From assembly GCA_951213105.1 (NCBI GenBank), contig OX578155.1, positions 28,846,857 to 28,910,856 of the forward strand: a DNA stretch of 64,000 nt, read 5' to 3'. The notes under the pieces are model-generated. The model was not told the DNA's origin. It ran no database searches and saw nothing but the letters and a program-made list of their open reading frames with translations. The position numbers and the translations under genes were made by a program. Of this stretch, positions 11,331 through 26,000 are shown one piece after another. Origin of the DNA: Amaurobius ferox (Eukaryota; Arthropoda; Arachnida; Araneae; Amaurobiidae). Within the stretch, counting starts at the first letter, position 1. Every line of letters starts with the position of its first letter.

Positions 11331-13800
11331 TTTGTGGCTCATTTACAAATCAAAAAATTTTTCTAACAGACTATTCTCACTAACAAGTTTCAACAGGAAA
11401 ATGTTCTATAACAGTTATTTTAGATGCTACATTAAAAAACGTCTATATAAATTTCAATAAAAATTAACAAAATTTTGATCCTGTTACGCTACAGTTATAT
11501 GTTATACTACATGTTGAATTCAAGTAGTAATAATTTCTGCAGTTAATAACATTATATATCTCCTAAAATATATCTACTACATATTTGATTTTAACAACTT
11601 AGAAAAAGTATAAGTTCCAATCTTTAAAAATTTCTTTTGCTACCACCCAAGTTTAGATGTCCAAACATCAAAATTTTTAAACCAATAGATGTATTTTATT
11701 ATCACCTATCTGATGAAGACCCAGACCGTCCGACTCATCCGAGGACATGATCAGCTGTTTGGACGGCCGTTCATCTAATCTGTGCAATATTTTTTAGTTG
11801 TTACTAATCAAATCAGGTTTAAATTTGATCTGTAGATATTTTCTCTAAAATGCATTTAGATGTGTAGCATTAATATGTTTTTAAAATATCAAAACAATTA
11901 TGATTTAAACAATGTAATATATTTATCTGCTAGCACGAATATAAAAGTTAGTTCCAAGTGCCTCTGTAAACTGAGAGGTACGCCAGGTCCACACTGCTAT
12001 GTCCCAGTTAATGTGATAACTCATATAAAAGATTTGTTATAATTCTGTCAAATTATTTTTGTAATAATATCGCACTTCCACTAGTCATGGATATCTACCA
12101 GAACAATCATGTGATCATTTATAATTAGACAAAAAAATAAACAAATAAAAATTTTAAAAGTACTTATAAATAAGACAGTTCATTAATAATACCTAATTTT
12201 GTAACCCATCTAAAACTGTAACATTACATATATTGATGGATAATCTCTTCACACAGAATACTCAAACATCCCTGGTCTGGGGTGACAGCAGTTTATTTAC
12301 TCTATTGGTAGCATTACGCAAGTTTTAGATCCCCCATAAGATGTGTGCAAAGAATCAAGCTCCAGGTTATCACTTAGTCTACCTATTCATAAATCTGCCC
12401 CTGTATTCGGTTGAGTTTTATTTGTTTTAGTCATTTCTATAGTTTATGGATAAAAACACTGTTATCAGTGTTTTTAACCTAAGGCACATAAACTCTAATA
12501 AAGAGCATACATAAATTAAATGTACACTTTCAACTGAAGATTGATTCTTTCTATGAAACTTAAGGAATAGAAAAATTGAAATAAGCAGAGTAATGAACCA
12601 ATGCAAGTTTGATAAATGTTGGCCCCTGTAAAGCTCATTCCATTGGTTTATAAGAAGTGTTTCTCCATTACATCATTGGAAAAGATACCATTACTAAATA
12701 AGTACAGTGAAATCTGAGGTGGAATTGTATGGAGCATAAAGATATTTGTATACAATGCATTGTCTAAATAATATTTAAATTAATTTTTTTACATATAATA
12801 CTCAAGTATTAAATCTATCATTATGGTAAACTAAAATAGGAATTTATGCTAATTTTGTCGTAGTGTTTTTGTTTGTTCAACATATCACATATGCAATTAC
12901 CAATCTATAAAAAAGCATTGAAGAATGCTGGGGAGAGAAAGTAATGTAGTAACTTTTTGTAAACATGCAAAGTGCGGTTGGTTTTATAAAGTATACCTAA
13001 AATTCAACATTTAGGTACATATTTAAGAAATTCCTAATCTGTTTTTAAACTACGGGTCATTACGGAATTTGATCTTACATGTGTACAAAAAAAAAAATAG
13101 GATAACTATCTGAATCTTTACAATTTTCCTAAAATTTTGTGAACTTTTGAAGACATATGAAGCACATTAATATCACGTTATTTTTTAACATATCCCACTT
13201 TTTCAGCATCAAGGATAAAACAGAATTCAGACAGTTTGTGAGACATAACAAATCATACAATTAATATGCATTTGTATAGAAAAAACATAATGTTTATATG
13301 GAAATACAATAAAATTAAGATTATTGCTTTAAACAAATACAGCAATTACCTTAGGTTTTCGCATCCTGCAGAGACAGTCACGAAAAAACTGTTTTGGGAT
13401 ATGTTACGATGCATGAGGACAACATTAAAACAGTAATTCCTCTAACATACTTAGACGTAAAAAACACGCATTGTAGAAAAAAATTTTGGACATGCCGCGA
13501 ACTCGTGAAGTTAATTTTAGGTTATTCAGAACGCGTGGTACACAATATCACTTTCAAATGAACTATTGAACCAGCTGACTTCGAACGGATTCTTGACCGA
13601 AATGAAAATTGTACATTTTCCAAACATTTTGATCATGATCATAAAAGGTCAAACTTTTTCACACAGCTTTAATTTTATCAGTAAGATAATTTTGCGCAGA
13701 TATTTTTTAATTAAAAAATATAGATATATGCATTGGAGCTTATATATTTTATCTTTATTCTTTTCAAATTAAAACAAATATTTAAGTGTAAATTGTAAGT
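11331..13800. other. Upstream intergenic stretch with a SINE scrap
   Basis: 11715-11768 carries GACCCAGACCGTCCGACTCA and GCTGTTTGGACGGCCG, the tail of the second SINE subfamily seen at 38694. The rest is AT-rich without recognised features up to the IFT54 leader. Confidence 0.45.
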
Positions 13801-13845
13801 TTCTTTAATGGTTCTCGAAGTCACAATTTTAAAGCAGAAACAAAA

Positions 13846-13857
13846 ATGGCTGTGTGA
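13846..13857 (+). promoter_or_regulatory. Three-codon upstream ORF in the presumed 5' leader of IFT54
   Basis: ATG GCT GTG TGA lies 96 bp before the IFT54 start. If transcription begins upstream of it, it would be a minimal upstream ORF. The transcription start is unknown, so this is only a possibility. The 13800-13941 stretch shows no convincing TATA box. Confidence 0.25.
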
Positions 13858-13941
13858 TGAAACGTGTCCCCGGTTGAAACTGTCAAACAAATCCTTCGAA
13901 ATGTTTGCGTCGTGTTGGATTTTTAGGTTTTAATTTATAAT

Positions 13942-14076
13942 ATGGCCGAAGATATCGACCCAGCTGTCATTAAAAAGACTCAAGAGATCCTAGGAAACCT
14001 TATTAAGAAACCAGCTCTTACTGAAAAGTCTCTCAAAAAGCCCCCCTTCAGATTTTTACATGATATTATTACAAAT
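13942..14076 (+). CDS. TRAF3IP1 (IFT54): IFT54 exon 1, residues 1-45
   Basis: Starts at an ATG in an acceptable context and encodes [18 protein letters not shown] followed by the family-typical [14 protein letters not shown]. Ends in phase 0 before a GTATGT donor. The start is chosen because the known family begins with a very short leader before the VxxTQE motif, as here. A non-coding 5' exon cannot be excluded. Confidence 0.95.
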
Positions 14077-17000
14077 GTATGTATACATTTTTAATATCTT
14101 ATGACCTTCATTGTTTTTCACAGAAAAGGATAATGCTTAAATTTGAAATAATTTCTCAAATTCTTGTTTAACAATGTCAATTATATGCGTCCTTTTTCAA
14201 GTTTATAATTATTCATTTATGTTGTAGGTGATTAAAGCCTCGGGTTTTTTAAAAGGACTTTATACACCTGAAGAATTGCAATCTGAAAATGTTAAAGTAT
14301 GTGAACATTATATTTTAAGTATATATTTTGTCTATTTCATTAAATGCAGAATTGAAAAAAGATTTGATTTGCGTTTGAGTTCTGTACTACAATCAGTAAA
14401 TGTTAGATCTGCAATAAAACTATTGTTTCATAAAGAGTTCTTTTCAGGCAGATTTTACTGTATTTGTGTATTGTTATCTTTGTGATTCATGCTTGACAAT
14501 ATAATGTTCATGTCAAACATCATTTTCTGTTATAACAAAATTAAAGGAAGATTCACAATAACAAGTTTAATAAGCAAATAATAAATGTTTAGTTTATTTT
14601 TACTGAATGATTATAAATTCAGGTTTGTAAGAAATAATCAAAGCTGTACAGTTATAAATATAAAGATAAATGTTTTGAAATAAAACATTCAAGATAGAGG
14701 GAATTTAACATGAAATAAGAATGACAGGTATAACAGTAAGGGTCATTTACTTATCTTGTATTGTCTGCAAAATAAAAATTATGCAAGACACAGGATGCAA
14801 GTTGAATAAAGTTATCAGCATTTTGCAAAGCAAAAAGCACCTTTCTTCATCCAGATAATTGAGATAGAGCACCAGTATCAACGAAGACAAAAATTTTGTC
14901 TTCGCCTTTGTTGGTACTAATGATCTGTGTCATATATCCTGATGAAAAAAGTTCATATTTTCCTTTGAAACTGGTTTATATCTTTATTCAACCTTGTATA
15001 TGCTGGGTTTAGCGAAATTTCTATTTTGCAGATTTATTCGTACAACAGTCTGAGTGAACTGTAGTTATCAAAGCACAGTAAATACCTTTTATTGTGATGA
15101 CAGTAGATAAAATCATTCAGCTATTATCAGATTGTCTAAGTTTGGCCCTGTTTTATAGGTACAATAATGATTGGTTATTTTAATCAACAATTTGCATAAT
15201 GGGATCAACATTTTCTAGATGGGTTATAGGATTTTTTTCTTAACCTTGCACTGTTGGTGTAGTCACTTAAATTTAGTTACTTGGGGATAGCCTTCTTCCA
15301 GATGAGCAACTTAAAAAATCACAAGAGGTGAAGCGGGAAAGATATAGGAATGGAATTGTAAGTAGAAGAAGGAATGCAATCCAATTTGCTGTTTTTTATG
15401 AAAAAGAAAGAAAGATTATCAGTGAATTGGATCAATTCCCTGAAGTGGCAATCATTACTGAATCATGGCTTCACAAACAATCTTTTAATAATTTTAGTTA
15501 CTATTATTCTTCAGTTTGATGAAGGATCTCTCTTGAAAAACTCTTCTATTGCAAATATTTTTTAAATCATTGAGGTGCAAATAAAGTGCAATGAATTCAA
15601 CCTTACCATAGAATTTCATCAATCCGCCTCCATCAAATGAAACAAAAAATCATGGTAAATATAGGGGAGGCATTTACTGGGAATTTTATGCTAAGGGAAA
15701 CACATAGAATTTTGTTAATCCACCCTCTCAAATGTAACAAAAAACTTTAGTATGTTATGGGGAGGCTTACTCGAAAAATAAAGTGTATAAAGTATTTATT
15801 TTATTTGACAATGCATGACCAACTGCAAAAAATGAGTCAACATAATATGGCGGTTCAATTAAAAGTTTCTCAACTACTTTTATGCAAGATTTTAAAGACT
15901 CATGATGAAATTCTTTGCAAACAAATTAAAATTAGAATGTAGATTAGACAAACGTTTAGAAAAAAAATGGCAAGGTTGAAACAACTTTGGTTTACAGATG
16001 TTAGTGAAAAAGATCTGCCAGTCACAACAGGAAACAATGAAACTGATTTAATAGTTCTTGCAAGTACTGAAATGGAAGAGACACTCTGTGTATTAACATT
16101 AAGGGTACAACATCATTCAGATACTTTTTAGAGCCACTATGAATACAAACATTGTATAAATAAACTTTTATGAAAAATTGCAGAAAGTTTACTATTAAAA
16201 ATATTTTCTGAGTCTTTATTGTTAACTAGAAACTGTATCTGGCATTGTCTGAGATTTATAGCAGGGATTAATCAAATTCATTAAGTTTTTAGAAAGGCTT
16301 AGTCGCCTGCTGCATGAGCACATGCTTAATTTACAAAACACATGCTCACCCTAAATAATCACCTAATCACAGCATATTTTCTTAATAGCATGATATCTAA
16401 GAGTCCACTATATATAAATAATTAATTAGCTCATACTGTTAAAATATTACATTTGAACATAATTTAAAATGGCTTTGATCTGAAAATTGCATGCATCAAA
16501 TCGCACACACTCTTTGCAAAAGCAAAAAATACGAGAATCACAATCACACTATTACACCGCTTATGATGAGGGTAAACATGCAGACCTTCTAACTCAATCC
16601 CAAAATATCTACTCCCTTAAACAAAATGAGTCTGGTCCATTCCCCTGTACATTTTGACCTCAAGTTTTGTTCAAAGACATAAGCCTTGGATAAAAAATTT
16701 ATAATTAATCAACGGATGGGTTTATGATTCTTTTTTTTTGGAAATGGGCTGTGATATTTTTAGCAGCTGTTGAAAAAAAATGAACATTAGATGGTGTGTC
16801 AATTTTAATATATCATAATATAAAAATCAAAGAAGTTTAAAACACATGAAAAAAAAATATATATATTTTAAATTCTTTAAAAGTTTTCTATTCATAGTAT
16901 GGACAAAGTTTATTTGAAAGAGAAATTTTCAGTCTTTCCAATGGTGTCAAAATGGAAACTCTGTGGTAACATTTTAGGTCATTGAGGAATCAATTTGTGT

Positions 17001-20000
17001 GAATATAAGCATAAATCAAACTAAAATATAAAATAACTAAAAAACTTATTTGAAATTAAAAATAATAACTCTGAGGTGCACATATTCAGATTCTGAAGTG
17101 CCTGTGTACTACCATATTTCATGGTTGTGCAACACATAGATTTCCCACTACAAACTGCACACACACTCAGACTTATCCTTAAGATAATGCTTTCAAAAGT
17201 ATGCATTTGTATGTTTTTTATACATTTCCATTAAATTTGTCCCATTACATGAATGATTTTATGTGACATTTTCACCGCACTATGTTATAAAATAGTCTGG
17301 TACCCAATGTGATCACAATAAGCTATGTCTGCTGTATCTAATATATCTATTCAACTGTCTTTTAACCTGTCTGTAAATTCAAAAGTATTTTTATAGTTTG
17401 AGAAAAATATAATGAACCATTAATATTGAAAATTCTTATTCAAAAGTTATAAAAATATTATGTTTATGGAAATTGTACTTTGATATTACAATTCATTGTT
17501 TTCCTTTTAGGACAAAGAAAGCAAAATAGCATTTCTTCAAAAAGCCATTGATGTATTATGTAAGTATATCTCTATTTAAGCAAAATTATTTTATCTGGGT
17601 ACAGTAAAAAAAACATTTTCTATCTTGCATTTTAATTATCCAATTAACACTTCTCAATTTGAATTCCTGCTATCTTGAAGGAGATTCAAATACTTGACTG
17701 GCAATAATAATTATTATTATTACTTATTTATTTTATATTTTTACTTTCTAATTGCCATTATGCCAGACTTGTTTCGGTAAAATACTTTTTGTGAGCATCA
17801 ATTAATTGATCATAGTATGTATTTTTTTACATAAGTTAAGGTTTCAGACTGATTTGACCAGAGGCACGTAGTGGGTTTATGCATAGATTTTGTGCATCTC
17901 TTGCAATTTTAGGATATTTTTTAAATATAACTCAATTATATGTATGATACAGAGATTTTTACCCCCCCCCCCCTCCAAGTTAAGTCCCTTTTCCTTCCTA
18001 ACATTTATTCTAAATTCCTATCTCATATCACATGCTTATTGTGATCTTATAAATTCTATCCAATGCTAATAGTCTTATAACAGAATAAACTTGCTTCTTT
18101 TCATCAACATGGCATATATGGCTACTAATCCTAACTGCAGCATAAACTCTCTTACTTTAATTTACCTACTTTCCCATTCATGAATAACTATAATCATAAC
18201 TCTATGTCTTAGATATGTTTCCATTCCATTATAATCATTCCCACCAGAAATTGCTTCCCCATCACATTTCTTCCCTATAGTAAACCCTAAACACAAAGAT
18301 GAGATAAAAACCATATATATGTCATAATCTGATACCTTAAAAAATGCTGCATCAACAGTAGAACTCTATAGAACATTTTCCTCTTTCCAAAATGACTGTT
18401 AAAGACCCAGACCACACGGCCAACCCAGAGATTTGCTACTCCAAAATGAGTGTGTAGCTTTTCATGTAACAATCAGACTGTTCTGAGAACTTTGCAAAGA
18501 TGGAAGGTTGTGGAGTCTGGCCTATGTACTCAAATCATGAAATGTGAATAAATTGGATTTAAATATGAATGAACAGCCTCTTTGGATTACACTGCTAAAT
18601 ATGCATGTATTCAATACATTTTGTTGTTGGAAATAGGGTCAGTTTGAGAAATCTGCCAGGTACCGGACTGTCCTTAATACATTTTGTGTAAAACATCTTC
18701 TCATATATGTTTTACACAAAATGTATTAAGGACAGAAATAATCTAAATTATTATTGATTATTATTTAATTGATCTAAATTATTTTAAAAAGAAACTTTTA
18801 CAGCAAAACCTCTCATTAAAGGTCATCCACTGGACATAATATTTTGTCCGTAAAAGCGAAGGGACATTTTTCTGATAACAAATTAAATAGCATAGGGCAG
18901 ATTTTGATGTAGATTATAGACATACATTCGAAAAAATGACTGATTATTTTAAATGCAAAATTGCATTTTTTAATGAGCTAATAATGTTATATTATTTGAT
19001 CCAAGTAGCAAGCTATGTACGATATTAAATAGAGCACATTTTTTTAATTTAAACAATACTGAAAAAGGTATTACAACTTACTCATCCAGTACATTTTGTT
19101 TAAAATGTCTTGCTCACCATGCCCTTGAATTATTGATGGCAACTTTTCTTCACAAGTTTGTAACACATCTTTGTCCACTACAGTAGCATCTTCACAGATT
19201 TTTTGGAAAATAATGTTGTGTCAGAGCAAAATTTTTCAAACCATCCACTTGATGCTCTAAAATCAGTTAGTCCAAGTTCTTAGACAGCTTCTCTAGCTTT
19301 TAACTGTATAAGTAGTTCAAACAAAGAAATATTTTTATTTATCGCTGTGAAAACCACTCAAAAACAACTGTACTAACAGAAAGTCCCAGTTTTCAAAAAT
19401 ATTATTTTTCTATTTTTATCGCCGCTCTCACTGTTATTTTGCAACAATACATTACTTATTTGTGTTTTTCCCACTCCAAACTTTCAGCAAAATCTCGAAC
19501 ACCACATTTATTTTGATTGGCAAAATCTAAGATCAATTTTCTCACAAAGGGACAAAGTTTTTTGTTTTCCTGATATTAAATTCAGACAGAGATTAACGAT
19601 CAACATAAGTTTTGTGACCTTTGTCTTATCACTTATTGGGACATCCCATTATTACAGGGGTGACAATGAAAAAATTCCTGCTACTCCCAAGTTTAGCCAG
19701 ACAAAGCTTAGGTGGGGTATTTTCTGCAAAGGGAACTCAGACAGTAGGGATTGATTTCCAGGAATGCCGGAATTTTGCTGCTACTGTGGTTGTTGAAAAC
19801 ATTATTTAGTCATTGCTCATTACATTGACAATTTTTTTTTACTAGTATCCACATTTAGGAGATTCTATTTCAATGTAAAGAATTCTAAAATGAGTGTCCA
19901 TGTCTGTATCGCAGAGTGTCCACAAATCAGATATTATAACTCTATTGACTTAATATAAATTTTGGTGGGGAATTTTAAGCTGTCCAAAATCGAAGAGTGT

Positions 20001-23000
20001 CTTTATCTTAGAAGTGTTCTTTATGGGAGGTTTTACTGTGCTATCCATATTTTCTATTACTTATAATCTGATGCTCTATTAAAAATTCTTCAATGCAAAC
20101 CAAATTCGTAGGTTCTCTGCATCCTGAGCATTCGATATTAGCTGTATCAGTTGTTGAATACTGGCTTTAAAAATCTGATGTGGGCAACACACAACTTCCC
20201 TTAATGCAATGAATTTACTTTTCCCTCAGTGGAAAAAGACCCCATAGCAGTATGTTTTTAATGTTTGGTACATGTAACACTTTCTTTTTATTCTAACTTA
20301 ACAATTATGAATGTTGATAGCATCTACAATAAGCAATATAGTCCATATATAAAAATATTTTAATAATTCATAATTTTGCATCATTTTTGTTAATTTAGCG
20401 GTATTTTTACAATTTTAATGATATTTTAATCAGTTTGGTACCATATTATAAAAAACATCACTGAATTAGTAGCCAAGTTTGCAAAATTTATCACCTAGCA
20501 TTACAGACAGACAAAGAGAAGGTCTTTTCTTTTTTATAAATGAATGACTATTGGCAAATTGTTGAATGTCAAAATACAAAACTATTACCCAAAGTATCTT
20601 CTCCTGTGAATGGAATGAACTAGATTCACAGGAATGATGTTGACAAAAGTCTTCCTGTGTTTTCTTCATTCAGGAGAGAATTTCGATCTTGTCTAAACTC
20701 TGTAAACCATCTGAATACAGTGGCATGAGATGGAACATTATTTCCATATGCTAATTGTAGATGTTGAAGACATTCTTTTTGATTTAGCCCCACTTTAAAA
20801 TTATAGAAAATTATAGCTCGATAATGCTCTCTCGTCAACTCCATTTTCTTTTCTTTCAAAATTTAATCTATGATAGCTAAATTGTAATTGTTGCCACAAG
20901 TATTGTCTGTGGACATAAGAGTTCAAACTTAAATATCTGACCAATAATTTTTTTTCGAGCGCATATCGTCTGACCCTGTCTCAAAAATTTCAGTGTGACC
21001 CTCATATAATACAAGTGGCAGTTCTCACTGAGAAAGAAAATTTGTCTAATTTTGAAATGATTGCCCGTTTTACCATTTCTCACAGCAAGTTACATTGTTT
21101 TTCTTAATTATTTTACACCTGTAGTTTACTTTTTAATTATGGATAATATTCAGTACTTCAATCTGTTCTGAAAGCCAGATTTTTAAAATCTAATTTAATG
21201 TTTTTTTTTCAGCCCTAGTTACTAATCAGCCTGTGAATTTGAAACCATCAAAAGTTGTTGCTGGTCATGATCCCCAAAAGACTAATTTGTTTTTGCAAAT
21301 ATTAGCCACATCTGCAAAAAGCAAGGTATTTCAGCTTTTCAAATAAATCTATATAGCATATGAGTTTTGAATTGTGATTGCATTGTTACTTTATAGTGGA
21401 GTTTGAATATTTCTATCACAAGGTTTGAAGTTAATGCTATAATTTTATAGAAATACTTTTAAATCTCTTAAGAGTACTTTAATATTTAATAATTAGTCCT
21501 TAAAATCTTATTTTCTTTCTGTTTTTAATTATCAGATAATGGAGTGTGAAATATAGTGGTAATTTTTTAATTAAATTGAGTGAATAAAAGTATTATTTAA
21601 TCCTCTTGTAACATTCCATGGAGTTTACCAAAATGCATAGATCTATATGTGTATACACTGCACCAACACACATGATTACTTTTCACATATGATATTTTTT
21701 TTCCCTTGATTACTTTACCAGTGCATAAAAATATGCATATAGGTTTTTGGAGGAAATTATAATTTTATCATTTTATCATACATTATATTTTAATTCTTAT
21801 GTATTTTTTCATTTATATATTGCCATATGTTATTTCATTATGAATAGTTTGCTATAATGAGATTTGCAACTGATAAATAAACTTTTTTTTAACTTTTCAC
21901 GTGCACGACATCTATGGTTATACGGTTACATATATTACATAACTTAGCTACGAAAAGGTTTAAATTTTGAAATATATAAAAATTCCATGCAGGAAAATTT
22001 TTATACCAGTATATTGTTAACAGCTACAATTTAATGTTTTCCCTAGTTATACAGTAACTCTATTTTATCTATAACAATATTTTATTTTCTAAATCACGAT
22101 TTAAAGCATTGCCTAAAAGGAATAGTATGAGAAATTATTTAAAATTGTGAAACCTATTTGGAATCAAATAATTTACTGTTTATTATAGGTATTAAAGTAA
22201 ATTATTAAATATGATATTATAAAAGAAATTGAAAACTGTGTATAATTAAAAAAAGTATCTACTGATAATTAAAATGGAAACTTTTCTGCCACTTTGTTTA
22301 AAAAAAAATAGATAATAATTACTCAGGTTATTATATGTATAAAAAATTAATTAAATATATAAAAATATAAGACAAAAATGAATTTTAAAAATAAATTATA
22401 CATAATATTAAAAATTGTTTTAAAAAATATCTGCTTGTAATGTAATGGATGAGTATCATGGCATAGAAGAGACAATTTTCTGGAAAATGAGTTAAACATT
22501 ATTTAGTGCTGTTTAAGCATTTTCATTCAACAGAACTTGTAAGATCATTCCATATTTTAAATATTTTTATAAATTTTTTGGAATTTAACGTTGAAAGAAT
22601 AGACTTTTTAAAACTACTTTTTTCTGAGAATGAGTAAAATGCCACTTATCATTCTGGTTCTTATCCATTATTTTTCTTCAAAACAACTTTCTTTACACAT
22701 ACACATTATCTCTACCTCCCCCCTCCCCTCAAAATTCGAAAACTCAATAATCGATCTTGTAAAGCTACTTTTTTTAACTGTTTGGAAACAGTATTACATT
22801 TATAAACAAATTAATTTTAAAAAGAGAAGAAAAAGCATAAAATTTTCTATAAAAAACATAGCAGAAATTTTTCTGGTCTTTATCTCTGTGAATAGGTTAT
22901 GCTGTTATGATAAATCTTGGTTACTAAATAATGCATGTGAAATTTTATCACTGAGTCATTCCATGCTATTTCAACGAAGGGTTGTTGTTGTTGAGACCCA

Positions 23001-26000
23001 GACCGTCCGACCTACCAGAAAGGTGTAAGGTAACCGTTAACGAAGGGTTGTGCTGCACCACTTTTAATATTTTTTATATTTTGCATTAAAAAAAATCTGA
23101 TGTGAGCAACACATGACTTTCCTTATATAATGTAATAAATTTACTACTTTTACAGTAAAAAGATAGGTTTTTCTTATAGTAGATACTAATATTCTTTCCA
23201 AGACATTGAATTTTCGACACTTAGTCATCATTTTCATTGATTTAGCGTCATTTTTATCCATTTGGCGAGATTTTCGCTAATTTGGCAACATTTCAAATAG
23301 TCGCCAAGTTGGCGACATTCCGCCAAATTCGTCGCCAAAATCTCGCAAAATGTTATGCACTAAGAAATAAGTTATTCTTACAGCAGATAAATGACTATTG
23401 GCATTCAAATACAATTGTGTTACTTAGAGTATCTTTTTTCATGAATGGAACGAGCTAGATCCACAAAAATGATGTCACCCAATTTATCGCATGGTATTAC
23501 ATATGAAAAGTGAACATGTTTATCAATAGGAAATATTTTTTTGTTTATTTTATGACTTTTTGATATTTTTTTTTGAAAAATGTACAATATCTCGAGAACG
23601 GTTCGTGTTAGCGTTCTAAAATTTATGTCAATCGTTTTCTAATGAAAAATTACATAAGAAATGTCTATTTGCGTAACTTTATTAGTGGTTTTGATTTTTT
23701 GACGATTTTTTCGAAATTTCATTCGAAAATTTAGGCGGGTTCTGAACATTCGATTGCGTATAAAAACAATAGGCTTCCAGTGTTTACGGATTGTGATTTT
23801 GTACCAAATTTGGTTGAAATCGGTCCATTTGTTCGTCAGTTATCATCTCCACAGACCCACTGACACACACACACACAGACATCACTTCAAAAATGTTTGA
23901 TTCGTGATCAGGGATGCTTGAAACGTGCTCTCCTGTCGAAAACTCGAATTCAAATTTTCGACCCCGTCACAATACTTTCCTTATACATTATGTATATAAG
24001 GAAAGTAAAAAGGGTTTATACATGTTTAGAGAGTTCAAAATCAATTTTGGAAAAGAAAAATTTCTTTCCATGTGGCAGAGAGGTCCCCAGATGGTGCTTT
24101 AAATATGTACATTTTTGTGATTTGCACAAAATGCTATAACTTTCCTCCTAATTGAGCAAATTAAAAATTAAAAAAAACCTTTTACTCAGAATAAGTGCTG
24201 ATAATTTTGGTTCAACTTTGTTTCATCATTTGATTTATTTTTGAAAATTTAATTGTAGTCAAAATTTACCATTGAGATTTGCATTTTCTCATTTTCCGAG
24301 CCAGTTTTTCATGAGGAAGGGGACAATACACTCATTTTGCAAGTACTATAGTAACTGTAGATTTTACCTGAGGGGAGAAAACTGAAGTGTTTTGAACCCT
24401 TCCAGAATTTTTTCACTGGTGAATGTGGGCGTTTTAAAAAAATTCAGATATTTCAAAAGTTGTATCTATAGTGGGGTTCACAGTAAAAATCTGAAATTTA
24501 TATTACTGATACTTCTATTAGGTAGCAGCACCATAATAAAATTTGATCACTTTGTATTGCATAGTAACAAAAATATTTGAGTTCAAAGTTGTGAATAAAA
24601 TCAGTGTATTTCCATTTGCTTTGACGGTAATTTTTATGTATATATATACAAGAAAATTATCATTATAGTTACAAGAAATGCATTAAATGTTACTTGCTTA
24701 TATGTTGTAAACAATTGAACAAACAAAACTATATGTATATATACAAAAAAATTATCATTATAGTTACAAAAAACGCATGGTACTTGCTGCGTAGGCCTAC
24801 ATGTTGTGGACAATTGAACAAACAAACAAAAACTATATCACTTAGCAATTTTTTCTAGCTTGTTTCTTTTTATCTTGTGTTGTAAAAATTACGTAAGATT
24901 ATTGCACAACCTTGGTTCAATATTTCATGTTCGTTCAGTAGCAGTTGATAACTCGGAAGGAGTAAAAACACGTAAGACATTGTCATACGGCATCCAAATA
25001 GTATCTGCTTTACATTTTTGATGGAAGATTTTTTAGATTTAGATTTAAATTATGTTGATGGTCCCACTGAATGAAAGAAATGGACATTGCAGTCCTTCTC
25101 TGATTGCTTCACCTCAATAATTTGTGCAAGCCACCAATGAGAATCATAAATGCATGCAATGCCCTTTCTTTAAGTTCAAGAGAAAGATCTGTTGAAACTT
25201 TGGTGATGTTTATTTGTTCAAAATCTTGTGAATTGGATAGTCTAGTGAATTGAATCTTTTTTTTTTTTGTTTCTTTTTGACCATCTGTATTCCTAATAGA
25301 AACACAGTCTTTTGCACCAGGGCACATCCTACTGTTTTCATCACTTTCATAAAAATCTACAACTCAATTACTTCCTCAGAAAAATTTCTGAACTTCCTTT
25401 GTTCTATATTATGAAGAATGCCATAGCTCTTAATGCATGTGTGTTGCATACTAAGTACTGATTTGCACCAAATTCATGAGATGTTTTTGCTACTGACCAG
25501 GACTCAGGCACTAAATATTTTCATTTTCTCTGAAACTGTCAAACTTCCTTTAAATTTTTCTTTTAGCTTATTTAAGAGAATAGTGTATTCATCTTACAGA
25601 TCAGCGTCATTAATTCCGAAAGACTCATTCAAACTTGCATCAAAACTTGCACTTAGTTTATTTTTCATTGCTGATGTAACGTTTTCTTTTTTTTAAAGCT
25701 TTTGGTCTTTGTTTAATGTTAAGTTTTTGAATTTTAACAGGTGAAACTCCCAGAGCTGCAGATGCAACATTTATGTTATCTAATCTCTGATACACTGGAC
25801 TAAATGTCTCATCATTGGTTTCACCTTTATTAAAACTATAAATTTTTTTCAAACAAGAAATGCATAAACTTTTACCTGAAATTAATCCTATGTTTGGATG
25901 GCTTTGAGCCACATGTAAAGATATTTCAGTAAGACCTTTTGTTGTAACTTTTGTATGACATCTAAAAGGATCAGAGCAGTTCTTTCCATATAAGTGATTG

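Noticed and set aside
13800..13941. X-box (RFX) site expected upstream of a ciliary gene
   Set aside because: Only a weak half-site-like GGTTGAAAC near 13870 was seen. It does not satisfy the two-half consensus.
18398..18435. Additional SINE copy
   Set aside because: Only AAGACCCAGACCACACGGCC resembles the SINE tail. It is too short to call.
18668..18735. microRNA precursor
   Set aside because: The stem is perfectly paired with a short loop and no mismatches, more like a foldback repeat. Nothing in the sequence alone supports processing.
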